Positions 16,182 through 26,800 of a stretch of DNA of 64,000 nucleotides are shown here, one piece after another. The translations under genes were made by a program, and so were the position numbers. Each line of letters begins with the position of its first letter. Positions within the stretch are counted from its first letter, which is position 1. This DNA comes from Sphingobacterium humi (GTDB taxonomy: Bacteria > Bacteroidota > Bacteroidia > Sphingobacteriales > Sphingobacteriaceae), in the NCBI RefSeq assembly GCF_009768885.1, contig NZ_WSQA01000008.1:1-64000 (forward strand), given 5' to 3'. The notes under the pieces are model-generated. The model saw only the letters and a list, made by a program, of their open reading frames with translations, was not told where the DNA came from and did not search any database.

Positions 16182-17702
16182 ATGAAATTATTATCTATCA
16201 CGAGTATATTAGCTGCAGTAGTTTTGTTTAGCAGTTGTTCCAAGTTTTTAGAAGAAGAGCCTTCCAGTTTCGTTGGTGCCGATGGATTCTTTAAAACCGA
16301 AGAACAGATCAAAGCCTCCGTGAATGGGGTGTATATGCCTTTAACCAGTATTTATAGTCAGAATTTAATTATCGCCACAGAGGGGGTAACTGACCTAGCA
16401 TTCTTAAACTCGTCCAGTGTGGATGCGAAGATGGAAATCTCACCTGCCAACCCGGGAATGGGGGATGACCTTTGGCAAAATGCCTACAAAGGCGTGATGT
16501 ATGCGAATGCTTCCATTGCGGGAATTAAGCGTTCTACGGTGGATGAAGCAAAGAAAGGAAGCTATTTAGCTGAAGCTATCACCTTGCGTGCTGTGTATTA
16601 TTACCTATTGACATCCACTTTTAATGGTGTTCCTTATTACACTAAAAATGTAAACTCTGTGGAAGTTTTAGAGGAAGTCAATAAATTGCCTCGTACGGAT
16701 GCAAACATTGTGCGTGACTCTTTAATTCAGGACTTGCAAGCGCATGTCGAGTTGCTTCCGCAAAAGCGTACAAGCGATATCACAGGAAATCGTGTTTCTG
16801 CGCCTTTAGCTTATATGCTGATTGCTAAAATGGCACTTTGGAATAAAAAGTATGAGGTGGCCAAGGAAGCCTTATTGAAAATCAAGGAAATCTATGGCGA
16901 TTTAGCTCAATACCCTTTAGTTGACACCTACTATCGTAATAAGAATACGCCAGAATCTATCTTTGAAGTGCAATATGCTTGGTCAACAACAGGAATCAAA
17001 AAGACCACCCAGGTTGCTTGTTTCTTTACGCCAGCAAAGAAAGCAGGTACTGCTACCTACGATGGTGTTGATATTCCAGAATTGGGCGATAAAGCCAATC
17101 CATTTACCTCCATCACGCCTTCCGAATATTTCATGGGCTTGTATGATGTTTATGATCCACGACGAGAGATCATCCTGGCTTATACTTATAACGGCAAAAA
17201 CTTTTCCAGACCAATGGCTAATAACGGCACAGGTAAAGCATGGATGGGGCCTAAGTTCTGGTGTCCAGGAATGCAAAACCTAGCAGATGGAAATAACCAG
17301 AAGGTATTCCGTTATGCTGATGCGCTGTTGATGCTTGCGGAATGTGCCAATGAACTTGGCGATACTGATTTAGCCATGAGCAGCATCAATGCAGTGAAAA
17401 AACGTGCCGAGGAAGAAGCTATTATTGAACGAGAATTTCAATTAGCAAGCTATCCGGGAAAAGCGGAGTTCTTTAAAGAGGTACAGGAGGAACGAGCGCG
17501 TGAATTAATGGGCGAGTATGGCCGTAAATATGATCTAGTACGTTGGGACATCTATGCGGCTTCCATTCAAAATACCATTGCAGAGGAATTCCCTGATATC
17601 AAAAGTAATTTCAGACCATACCACCGATATTATCCGATTCCCGATGTGGAGGTGGTAAAATCAGAAGGAGCTTTGTCTAATCCAGAATATACCGGTCAAT
17701 AG
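16182..17702 (+). CDS. SusD/RagB-family surface lipoprotein
   Basis: 506 residues with a lipoprotein signal (LAAVVLFSSC, Cys at 20) and the following KFLEEEPSS segment typical of SusD proteins. TPR-like helices include the MLAECANELGDTDLAMSSINAVKKRA region near 375-400 and the C-terminal ARELMGEYGRKYDLVRWD signature. It caps the SusC barrel encoded 5 bases upstream and binds the incoming oligomer. The substrate is undetermined. Confidence 0.92.
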   Translation: MKLLSITSILAAVVLFSSCSKFLEEEPSSFVGADGFFKTEEQIKASVNGVYMPLTSIYSQNLIIATEGVTDLAFLNSSSVDAKMEISPANPGMGDDLWQNAYKGVMYANASIAGIKRSTVDEAKKGSYLAEAITLRAVYYYLLTSTFNGVPYYTKNVNSVEVLEEVNKLPRTDANIVRDSLIQDLQAHVELLPQKRTSDITGNRVSAPLAYMLIAKMALWNKKYEVAKEALLKIKEIYGDLAQYPLVDTYYRNKNTPESIFEVQYAWSTTGIKKTTQVACFFTPAKKAGTATYDGVDIPELGDKANPFTSITPSEYFMGLYDVYDPRREIILAYTYNGKNFSRPMANNGTGKAWMGPKFWCPGMQNLADGNNQKVFRYADALLMLAECANELGDTDLAMSSINAVKKRAEEEAIIEREFQLASYPGKAEFFKEVQEERARELMGEYGRKYDLVRWDIYAASIQNTIAEEFPDIKSNFRPYHRYYPIPDVEVVKSEGALSNPEYTGQ

Positions 17703-17709
17703 GAAATCG

Positions 17710-18561
17710 ATGAAAAAGTTATTATTTACTGTTTTTATCTGTCAGTTCTTGCTGGTTGCGCCGGTTTTCGCGCAAAAGGAGATCAAAATATTATGCTATA
17801 ATATTTTGGAGGGCATGAAAACTGATAGTACAGCTGGTAAGCAATTGTTTACCAAATGGGTGAAAATGCAACAACCGACCATGCTTGCTTTGCAAGAGGC
17901 GAATCACTTTACGAAGGAAAGTCTAGCGAGTTTAGCAAAAGGATGGGGGCATCCCTATTCCGTATTGCTTAAGGAAAAAGGTTATCCCGTTGCTTTGACC
18001 TCAAAATATCCTATCGAAGATGTAAAGATCGTTATCGAGAATTTCCATCATGGATATATTCAAGCGAAGAGCCATGGGATAAACTTTGTGGTGCTGCATC
18101 TATCCCCACACCGCTGGGATAAACGCCGTGAGGAAATCAGCAATATCTTACATAGCTTGGAGCAACAGCAGATTGTCGAGAATTCGGTCTTATTAGGTGA
18201 TTTTAATGCCTACAGCCCGCTAGATTCGGTGAACTACCGCGATGGTAAGGCCGTGGCCTTTTTGAAAGGTTTACAAGAGAAATATCCAAAGAACAACTAC
18301 CTCATCAATAATGAAGATATCGATTTTCAAACCATCCAAACGGTTTTAGATGCCGGTTATATTGATGCATTAAAAGTGCTGGCTATTTCCCGTCCGAAGG
18401 AGGCCAATATGATTTTGCCTACCAAGCACCGTATTGATTTTATCTACCTGTCTGGGGATATGATCGGTCGGATCAGTTCCGGTCAATTTATCATCGATGA
18501 CTTTACCAAGAAGTATTCTGATCACAAACCATTATTCATTAATTTAAAACCAAAGCCATGA
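17710..18561 (+). CDS. Secreted endonuclease/exonuclease/phosphatase (EEP) family protein
   Basis: 283 residues with a signal peptide ending VFAQ. All EEP/DNase I-fold motifs are present: the metal Asn in CYNILEG, metal Glu in LALQEANH, HLSPH, the GDFNAY pair, RIDFIYLS, and the terminal SDHKPL catalytic His. Extracytoplasmic phosphodiesterase, nuclease or phosphatase activity is expected. It is the third gene after susCD and overlaps the next gene by 4 bases, so its product most likely acts on the cargo of this transporter, for example a phosphate ester. The exact substrate cannot be told. Confidence 0.87.
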   Translation: MKKLLFTVFICQFLLVAPVFAQKEIKILCYNILEGMKTDSTAGKQLFTKWVKMQQPTMLALQEANHFTKESLASLAKGWGHPYSVLLKEKGYPVALTSKYPIEDVKIVIENFHHGYIQAKSHGINFVVLHLSPHRWDKRREEISNILHSLEQQQIVENSVLLGDFNAYSPLDSVNYRDGKAVAFLKGLQEKYPKNNYLINNEDIDFQTIQTVLDAGYIDALKVLAISRPKEANMILPTKHRIDFIYLSGDMIGRISSGQFIIDDFTKKYSDHKPLFINLKPKP

Positions 18562-20627
18562 ATAGGTTATTTATGAAATTTTCAGCCATAGGCTGCCTAT
18601 CAATACTGGGAGCTCTGCTTATTTTGGGCTGCCAAAAGGAGGAGCTGCGCTCCTTTAATACGGATCTAGCCATTAATCAGCGGATCGTGCAATTGGCCGA
18701 TTCCGCAGCTAGCACCAAGGTTCAAATCTACGCCGAAGACAATTGGAATATCGAAACGACGACCAAAGGAGAGGAATGGCTTAGCGTTCCAACAACCGCT
18801 GGATCTGGCAAAAAGCTCGTAGAGATTACTGTCACCTCCAATGCGGGTAATTTGCCTCGTGCCCAAACCCTCTATATCAAGAGTGGTAGTAAGGTCGATT
18901 CCATTTCCATTCAGCAGAAGGGCTTAGTGCCCACTTTAGCCATAGTAGATGAAGAATTAAAAGCAATTGCAGGAGGAGGTACCATGCGTACGGCCATTAG
19001 CACCAATATTCCTTTTAGCGAAATGCAGGTCGAGTCTATCACTGCAGAAGGAGGCAAGCTGGATTGGGTATCCGATCTAGATATTAAAGAAGGCTATTTG
19101 TACTTGAAAATAGCAGCCTCCAAGTTAACAACCACACGTGAAGGTATGCTGAAATTTAGTTACCTAGATGCCTTGAATGTGTTGGTAAAAGATAGTATTA
19201 AGATAGCACAGCAAGTAAAAGGTGATTATGATAATGCTGTTGCGGTAAGCTTTGATGCGGTACGAATGAAGGCCAGCGGAGCTATTCAAGACGACATCTA
19301 TATCGAAGGAATTGTTCTAAATGATAAAGGTGGTAGCAATATTGCCCTAAACAGCAACTCCAAGGCAAATAAACATGTAATCGATCGGACGCCAACCAGC
19401 GTAACAGCTTATATCGCTTCCTTAGATGGTAAGCAAGCTTTCCGCATTGAAACAGCAACTGCCGGCGATAATATCTTCGATAAAAATCAAAAAGTGAAGC
19501 TTTGGCTAAAAGGAGCTGAGCTTAAGAAAAATACAGCACCAGAGTTTATCACCATTAGTAATGTGCAGTCTATTCAGGTGATGGAACAGATTGCGCAAAG
19601 CAGTGCCTTAATCCCACGTGAATTGACCATCTCCCAATTGACAGATCGCGACATCTTTACCTATGTGAAGTTGAAGGATCTTGAGATTTCAGTGCCATCC
19701 GGTGCGTTCTCCAATATCAATGAAGGTTATGTTGCCCGGGCAAGTGTATATCCACTCAATCTACGTGATATTCAAGGTAAGAGTTTATATGCTTTGTTTA
19801 ATGTGGATGTTCCATACCGTAGAGATGGCAAGCAAGTGCCGCAAGGATCTGGATCTTTCGCCGGTATCATTGTGCATGAACAGATTGAACGCTACGGCAC
19901 CCAAATCGGAACATATGCTATCCGTCCGCAAGGGGAGTCGGATATTCAATTGCAGGAAGGTAGAGAACAAGGATTCTCCAAAGTTCTGGTAGAATGGAGT
20001 CGCTTTAAAGTAGAGTTTGAAACCAACCCAACAGCTGCGGAAAACCCATTGACCCCAGATGTTGGTCAAGGTAAGCTGTGGCGCTCCGGACTTGATCCAA
20101 TGAACTATACAGCAACGGCCGGTATCTATAAAACCACCGATTATAATGGTCTATTACAAGAGCCAACAACGGTAAAAGGGGTGGTATCTAATGGAGGATG
20201 GGGCGCTCGTGGCTGGTGGAACAACGATAAAAACCGGGGTGAAGCCTGGATTATTGCATGTAATAGCCAAGGAATTTCCAAGCAATTGTCCATGCAGGTA
20301 GAAGGTAATGTGGATGTCGGTGCACCACGAAACTTTATCGCCGAGTGGAATACAACGGATGATATGGAAGATGCAAACTGGAAGCCGGTAGCTGAGTTTA
20401 CCTTGCAAGATGTTACCCAATGGTCAAATACCTTGATCTCGCAGGTGCCAGGCAATAAAGTTGTCAACTTCAACCTACCGATGGAAGCCTCTAATCAGAG
20501 CAAGCTTTATGTACGCTTAAAAGCTAAAAATAAAGTTGCCGGAACATTAACCAATCCGACAGCAGGAACAGTGACCGCCACAGCAAATGTGCGCTTAGGC
20601 CATGTATCCATCAAATACAATAAGTAA
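18558..20627 (+). CDS. Surface lipoprotein with BACON-like and DUF5689 domains
   Basis: 689 residues beginning with a lipoprotein signal (LGALLILGC). A BACON-like beta domain follows (about 40-120: EDNWNIETTTKGEEWLSVP, then ITVTSNAGNLPRAQTLYI). A DUF5689 domain sits at about 225-470 (DDIYIEGIVLNDKGGSNIAL onward). The C-terminal 200 residues look like another all-beta module (VWGARGWW style, NGGWGARGWWNN). No catalytic motif is evident. Such proteins are often encoded beside EEP-family enzymes and susCD, suggesting a surface binding or presentation role. The start overlaps the EEP gene's stop (ATGA), so translation is coupled. Confidence 0.8.
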   Translation: MNRLFMKFSAIGCLSILGALLILGCQKEELRSFNTDLAINQRIVQLADSAASTKVQIYAEDNWNIETTTKGEEWLSVPTTAGSGKKLVEITVTSNAGNLPRAQTLYIKSGSKVDSISIQQKGLVPTLAIVDEELKAIAGGGTMRTAISTNIPFSEMQVESITAEGGKLDWVSDLDIKEGYLYLKIAASKLTTTREGMLKFSYLDALNVLVKDSIKIAQQVKGDYDNAVAVSFDAVRMKASGAIQDDIYIEGIVLNDKGGSNIALNSNSKANKHVIDRTPTSVTAYIASLDGKQAFRIETATAGDNIFDKNQKVKLWLKGAELKKNTAPEFITISNVQSIQVMEQIAQSSALIPRELTISQLTDRDIFTYVKLKDLEISVPSGAFSNINEGYVARASVYPLNLRDIQGKSLYALFNVDVPYRRDGKQVPQGSGSFAGIIVHEQIERYGTQIGTYAIRPQGESDIQLQEGREQGFSKVLVEWSRFKVEFETNPTAAENPLTPDVGQGKLWRSGLDPMNYTATAGIYKTTDYNGLLQEPTTVKGVVSNGGWGARGWWNNDKNRGEAWIIACNSQGISKQLSMQVEGNVDVGAPRNFIAEWNTTDDMEDANWKPVAEFTLQDVTQWSNTLISQVPGNKVVNFNLPMEASNQSKLYVRLKAKNKVAGTLTNPTAGTVTATANVRLGHVSIKYNK

Positions 20628-20682
20628 TCGAGGGAGGGTGTTCACATCCTTTACATACAACTACCTAACCTAATTCCATAAC

Positions 20683-20712
20683 AAAGGGCGCTTTCTCAAG
20701 CGCCCTTTTTAC
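20683..20712. terminator. Bidirectional terminator between convergent operons
   Basis: AAAGGGCGCTT (20683-20693) and AAGCGCCCTTT (20698-20708) form a perfect 11-bp stem with loop TCTC and T/A runs on both sides. It separates the plus-strand susCD/EEP operon from the minus-strand DUF4886/susCD operon. The bases after its T run (aaactaaccaat) resemble the leader part of the repeats at 191-257 and 1046-1112. Confidence 0.85.
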
Positions 20713-20731
20713 AAACTAACCAATAGCTGCC

Positions 20732-22243
20732 CTAATTATTTGACATCAGGCGGGCAGCAGAAATATAAAAGAACCCTGTGCCATTTGTATTGTTTTCTCC
20801 GGCAGTAACTGTTACGGTGATTTTTCCTTCAGCATCAGGCTTAATATCCTTGGCAACAACAATCTTGCTATTGTTACTAGACGTATTTAAAGCCACTGAC
20901 ACTTCATTCTCACCCTTACAGATATACTTGGTCTCGCGGTTGTCAGAAACATTGCCACGCGCGCCAAAGAAGGATAGATTATACGTTAATTTCTTGTCTA
21001 AACCGGAAAGTACAAAGGTACTTTTCACGATGGTCATGCCTCCGAATGCAGCTTTAGAGTTTCCAAAATACGAGTATCTCGAAACATTCGCCGGCATATT
21101 CAATGGTGTAGTGGTCACGGTAGGACCATCCGCATTCACCCCATTAAAACGTTCGGTGATTTCCAATTGGATGCCGGAAAGATTTCCTAAGCTATCTTTC
21201 ATATTAACAGCGGTTCCTGCGAGGAAGCTATTAATTTGGTTCCAACGTTCCGATGCTGCATTATTACCAAAGTCGATTAATACCGCACTGGTTAATGGGC
21301 CACTGCTACCGCCTTGGAATTCGGTTAATTCAGTTACTTCATACGGTTTCTCTACGGCAAAATGCGCCGCATTTTGAGCTAAAGCAGCATCCTCTTCCGA
21401 TACCCCTTCTGGACGGTAAGCCATGCCAACCACATTTTGCTTGAACAAGGTCTCAAACCAGGTCAAGGCCGCAATATAGCGTCCGAAAGGGATGGTTAAG
21501 TGATAGCCATCGCGAGTGAATTGATCGCCCATATAGGAAGTCCGCGCATTTTGGATGGCCGTACCGGCAGGCACAACAATACCAATTGGCACGATATCTT
21601 TCACCTGCTTAGAAACATCCACAATGGCTTGGTACATCTTCATTTGATCCTTATCATAGTTCAAAAAGCCCTCATGGGTAGATGACTTCGCATAGGCCCA
21701 TGTTTGGTGGTAAATAAACTGTACCTCAGGATTCAAGGCCTTCTCTTTAACAAAGTTAAATACAGTTGGCAAGGCATCTTTTACCGATTGCAATTGCCCG
21801 GAGTTCTGACTAACCTGTTGGAAGGAAATGTAATCCCAATGCTCGTCGACTAAGGCCGTACCAATAGAGATCTTTTTGTAAACCTTTCTGACGCCGTCTA
21901 TGCCTACCTTGCGGTATTCATAGGCTGCTCCGTCATATTCTACATTTCTTTTATGCAAGTCTAAGGAAGCACCGCCGATATACAGATTCCCGATGATAAC
22001 CGTTTTACCGCTTTCTTTTGCCAATTCGTATAGATGTGATTCAATCGCATCTTCCGAGAAGCTGTTACCAATGGCTAGAATACGGATAACATCATCATTC
22101 GGAGCCACTAAAGAGGGAGATATATCAGCGTCAGGCAATCCATTCGGATTTCCATCTTTGCTGCAGGAAAGTACCATACCCATCATAAAGAGGAGAAGGA
22201 TACTTTGTGATATTTTAGTGAATAGCTTATTCATAGATTTCAT
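20732..22243 (-). CDS. DUF4886 (SGNH-hydrolase-like) lipoprotein
   Basis: 503 residues: lipoprotein signal ending MVLSC, then a DUF4886 domain at about 50-280. The domain starts with an SGNH block-I-like IRILAIGNSFSEDAIESHL and ends with DGYHLTIPFGRYIAAL, the Asp-x-x-His of the SGNH triad. The block II Gly is in GGASLDLHKRN. The C-terminal 200 residues are a separate beta-sandwich-like domain. It is the last gene of a susC-susD operon, 14 bases after susD, so a surface carbohydrate esterase or deacylase acting on that transporter's glycan is the likely role. ATG 22234 is an alternative start. Confidence 0.8.
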   Translation of the reverse strand: MKSMNKLFTKISQSILLLFMMGMVLSCSKDGNPNGLPDADISPSLVAPNDDVIRILAIGNSFSEDAIESHLYELAKESGKTVIIGNLYIGGASLDLHKRNVEYDGAAYEYRKVGIDGVRKVYKKISIGTALVDEHWDYISFQQVSQNSGQLQSVKDALPTVFNFVKEKALNPEVQFIYHQTWAYAKSSTHEGFLNYDKDQMKMYQAIVDVSKQVKDIVPIGIVVPAGTAIQNARTSYMGDQFTRDGYHLTIPFGRYIAALTWFETLFKQNVVGMAYRPEGVSEEDAALAQNAAHFAVEKPYEVTELTEFQGGSSGPLTSAVLIDFGNNAASERWNQINSFLAGTAVNMKDSLGNLSGIQLEITERFNGVNADGPTVTTTPLNMPANVSRYSYFGNSKAAFGGMTIVKSTFVLSGLDKKLTYNLSFFGARGNVSDNRETKYICKGENEVSVALNTSSNNSKIVVAKDIKPDAEGKITVTVTAGENNTNGTGFFYISAARLMSNN

Positions 22244-22257
22244 CTTTTAATAAAGGA

Positions 22258-23787
22258 TTAATAGCCTGGGTTTTGTTTCAAAACACCTTTGGTAATATCG
22301 ATCTGTGCTTGCGGAATAGGCAATAGCACATCTCTGGAATTCTGGAAGTTGGTCTTGCCGGCAGCGTGTAAGGCTGTTTGTGCAGTTCCCCATCTTACCA
22401 AATCAAAGAAACGATCGTGCTCCATGGCCAATTCAATGCGGCGCTCATGACGGATTTTATCACGCAAACCTGCTTGGTCTGTATTCGTCACATTCGGCAA
22501 TACCCCCGTAGCTGCACCACGACGAGCACGCTCGCGAACCTCATTTAATAAAGTCCGAGCCTCATCGGTTCTGCCAAGCTCATTCGCTGCTTCCGACATC
22601 ATTAAGACGATATCAGCATAGCGTAAAATCCTAATATTCATCCACCAGGATCCACGGCTAATGCTATTGCGTAAAGCAGGATCGCTCAACACCTTATGGT
22701 TATACATCGGATTAGGTACTTCTGAAGGGTATACCGGCATTTGCTCATTAAATAAAGAGAAGTGCTTGGTTGCTGTCGTACTGGAATACAAGATCGTTCT
22801 TGCTTTCCGCGGATCGCCCGCTTCATAGGCAGCTTCCAAAACTGGGCTCGGCACATTCCATCCCCAGCCTAAGTTCCAGTTCCCTGATCCGCGCACGCCT
22901 TGCAAGTTGGCATATTGAATACCATTTGCAGTTTGTTGGTCAGCAGAAGCCGTACCTTGAATTTCAAACACCGATTCTTTCCCGTTTTCACCCTTTTCAG
23001 AGAATATTTCAGCATACGACTGCGATAAATCATATAGCCCGGAACCTCTCACCATATTGGCAGCATCGTAAGCCGGTTGCCATTTTTTCTGCGTCAAGTA
23101 AACCTTAGCTAAAATACCGTTTGCTGCTCCCTTCGTAGCACGACCAATATATTGCCTATCCCAAACATCGGGTAAGTTCTGCGCAGCAAACTTTAAATCC
23201 TCCTCAATAAATGCATAGATTTCTCCTGCTGTACTTTGAGGGATGTTATTCTGGCTGGCCGGATCTTCGAACCATTTGTCGAACTTAGGCACCGAACCAA
23301 ATAAACGAACCAACATAAAGTAGGAGTAGCCTCGGATAAACTTCGCCTCTGCTTCGGTTTGAATCTTCATCGCCTCATCCTGATTCGGATTCTGAACAGA
23401 ATCCATTAAGTGAATGGCCCGGTTTGTCTTATTGATCAACCCATAATAGCCCAACCATAAGGAATTCGCCCGCCCTGAGGATGGCAATACAGGAAAGTTA
23501 TCCATCGCGATAACATCAGCACCACCATCAGATGCGGTACTTCCTTTATCGGCATCATCACTGCGGATGCTGGTCGCATTCACAAAGCCGTCCACATGCA
23601 CGGAGTAACTCCGCAAATCGTTGTAGGCTGGAAAAATATACTGATCATACGTACTACCACCTTCCGGATAAGGGTAATTATCCTCGGTATATTTCCCTTG
23701 GGGTGCCGTATCTAAAAACTTCTCACAACTGCTGAATAGGATGATTGACGATCCTAAGGCCAGTGCTATATTTAAATATTTTGACAT
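22258..23787 (-). CDS. SusD/RagB-family surface lipoprotein
   Basis: About 509 residues from ATG 23787. An ATG three codons upstream also exists, but the shorter form has the cleaner lipoprotein signal ending SIILFSSC. SusD hallmarks: GEAKFIRG-like SYFMLVRLFGSVP near 150, LMMSEAANELGRTDEARTLLN near 400, and RRIELAMEHDRFFDLVRWG near the end. It pairs with the SusC encoded immediately upstream (20-base gap) and precedes the DUF4886 gene. Confidence 0.92.
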   Translation of the reverse strand: MSKYLNIALALGSSIILFSSCEKFLDTAPQGKYTEDNYPYPEGGSTYDQYIFPAYNDLRSYSVHVDGFVNATSIRSDDADKGSTASDGGADVIAMDNFPVLPSSGRANSLWLGYYGLINKTNRAIHLMDSVQNPNQDEAMKIQTEAEAKFIRGYSYFMLVRLFGSVPKFDKWFEDPASQNNIPQSTAGEIYAFIEEDLKFAAQNLPDVWDRQYIGRATKGAANGILAKVYLTQKKWQPAYDAANMVRGSGLYDLSQSYAEIFSEKGENGKESVFEIQGTASADQQTANGIQYANLQGVRGSGNWNLGWGWNVPSPVLEAAYEAGDPRKARTILYSSTTATKHFSLFNEQMPVYPSEVPNPMYNHKVLSDPALRNSISRGSWWMNIRILRYADIVLMMSEAANELGRTDEARTLLNEVRERARRGAATGVLPNVTNTDQAGLRDKIRHERRIELAMEHDRFFDLVRWGTAQTALHAAGKTNFQNSRDVLLPIPQAQIDITKGVLKQNPGY

Positions 23788-23807
23788 GATGTACATTCTT
23801 TAATTGG

Positions 23808-26800
23808 TTAGAAAGATAGGTTAACTCCAAAGGTGTAAGTTGCAGGTAGTGGATAAGTCGCATTATCTGTACCGCCAGCAATAATGCTGGAAATCGCAGC
23901 TTCCGGTGTATATCCTGTTACTTTACTCCATGTTTTCAAGTTCTGCGCACTTACAAATACCCGCGCTTTACGGATAATGGATTTCTCCAATAAAGCATCG
24001 CCGAAGCTGTAGCCTAATTGTAAAGTACGAATCCGGAAGAAGTCGCCCGGCTCTAAGAAATAAGAGCTGAATTGGTAGTTGTTACCCCGGCTGTTATCCA
24101 GAATAGGTTCTACGTTGCTGGTTCCAGGAGCAGTCCAAGCATCCAAGCGATTTGCCTCATAGTTCAAATCCGCAAAGTTGCGCGTTCTACGTTGTGCATA
24201 GATTTTATTGCCTGCTACACCATGGCCTTCCACCTGTAAATCGAAGTTCTTATAGCCAAAGCTTAAGTTGATCCCGAAGTTATGGGGAGGGAATGGAGTT
24301 CCTAGGTAAGTTCTGTCCTCAGGGCCAATTTTGCCATCGCCATTGATATCTGCAAAAGCAATATCACCAGGCGCAGAGTCAGCAAATTTCGGCATCTTAT
24401 CTAGGTCCGCAAGCGTTTGGTAAATACCAACCTGTTTGTAGCCATAGAAATACCCAATGGATTTGCCTGTTTCTGTCACGTTCGCCCCCTCATTTCCCGT
24501 AATCTTAAAGTCGATTTTATCACCGATAGAATTTACAAAGTTCTTGTTGTACGAATAATTGGCATTGATACCGTAACTAAAATCATTCACTTGGTTGTTC
24601 CATCCTAATGTCACCTCGATACCGCGGTTGGTAATTTTACCCAAGTTGGTAAAATAGGAGGTCTGTAACGATGGTAAGGTCAAGGAGGTAAGGATATCAG
24701 AAGTCGTCCGATCATAGAGGTTCACTTCCGCACTCAATTTACTATTGAAAGCCTTCAATTCCAAGCCTAAATCCATCCCGTTCACCACTTCCCAATGCAG
24801 GTTCGGATCGGGAATATAAGCCGGAGCCACAGAACTGTAGATATTATCGCCGAAAATAGCGGTAGCACCATTGGTAAGTCCCGGTAAATACACATTATCG
24901 GCTACACCATTGGAGTTACCGATTTTACCCCAGGCAAAGCGAAGTTTCATGAAATTGATTTTCTCTATGCTTTTAAAGAATTCTTCTTCCGACACAACCC
25001 AGCCTAAACCTACGGATCCGAAAGTTCCCCAACGGTTTTTAGGAGCGAATTTAGAGCTACCATCCCGACGAATGGTGGCATTCACTAAATATTTGTTCTT
25101 AAAGGCGTAATTCGCACGGGCAAAAAGACCAACGACAGAATTTTTAGACCCATTACCTGCGTAATCGCCTTTTGGATTGGAGTTCTCATTAATAATATCC
25201 CAATACCAGAAATTAGGGTCATTAGGCACATTTAATGTCGTGTCACGACGTGTACCACTAATGCCGGTATTATCATTATAAACCGTCGTAAAACCTGCTA
25301 CTCCGGTTAAACGATGGTCTTCATTGAAAGATTGTTCCCAAGTTAGGGTATGATCCTGTTGGAAGCGTCTGTATTCTTGTGCCGCTTGATTTACGGATGT
25401 ATACACCCGATCATCCTGGAAGAAGGAGTCCGCACCACCATTTTCACCTAAGTAGATAAAGCGTGTGGCTAATGGAGAGTAACCTCTGGAATTGTTAAAC
25501 CCTAAATCGGTATATACAGTCGATTTCCAAGTTAAGTTATCTAATATTTTAATTTCCCCGAATAGGCTACCCACAAAACGGTAACCACGTTGTAGCGAAG
25601 TGCCATCCATGCGGTTTAAGGAAGCAATCGGATTTCCCACCTGCGCACGTTGAAAGCTTGGCATCGCATAATAGGTTCTTTCATCATATTGCACATCCAC
25701 AATGGGTGCTGCCCATAAGGCATTGGTCAATGAGGCATTCGTTGGTTTCATCTTCCAGTAAGAACCGGCAATTTCACCACCAACTCGAATTCGTTCCGAA
25801 ACTTTAATTTCTTGATTTAGACGGGCAGTAAAGCGCTCATAGTCGCCATTACGTACCACACCCTCTTGTTTACTATGGCCTAAACTAAATTGCGTCGATG
25901 ATTTCTCACCAGAATTCGAGATGCTTAGGTTATTGTTGCTATTGAATGCTGAACGAAGCACCAAATCCTGCCAATCTGTATTTGCCGTGTATTTGCTGTA
26001 ATCGAAAGGTGCTTTGCCCAGGTTTACCAATTGTCTATCGTATAATTCTTTAAATCCGGCAGCATCCACCAGCTCAATACGGTCATTTACTTTATTGACG
26101 CCTACAGACCCCGTGAAATTAATCGCTGTACGTCCGCGAGCTGCTTTTTTCAAAGTCACAGCAATTACCCCCGAGGCACCGCGAAGACCATAAATAGCAA
26201 TGGAAGATGGATCACGTAGTACGTCGATGGTTTCAATATCCTGTGGCGAAATGAAATCGATGTTATCATGCAATACTCCATCCACCACATAAAGCGGGTT
26301 GGAGTTGTTGGTACTATTGATACCCCGAATACGAACCGTTGGTGCTCCACCCGGTGTACCGGAGTTGGAGATGGTTAAACCTGCCACCTTACCTTGTAGG
26401 GAACTGATCGGGTTGGCATTGGGCATATTCGCAATTTCTTCCCCCTTTACCTGCGCGATAGCACCGGTGAGGTCAATTTTACGTTGCGTACCATAACCCA
26501 CCACAACCACTTCTTCTAAAGACTGGTCGCTACTTTGTAAGGAGATGTTGAAAAAGGTTTGATCACCTACAGGAAGCGTACGCGAAACATAACCGATAAA
26601 GGTAAAAGTAAGCGAGTCAGTAGGGGAGGCCGTGAGGGTAAATCGACCGGCAGCATCAGTTTGTGTACTGGCACCTTTCCCTTTTAGTATGACTGTTACT
26701 CCCGGAATCACGTTAGCCGATTGGCTATCTTTTACTGTTCCGGAGATCGTACTCTGGGCAAATAAGAGGTTTGCGCTAAATACGAAACATAAAAACACGT

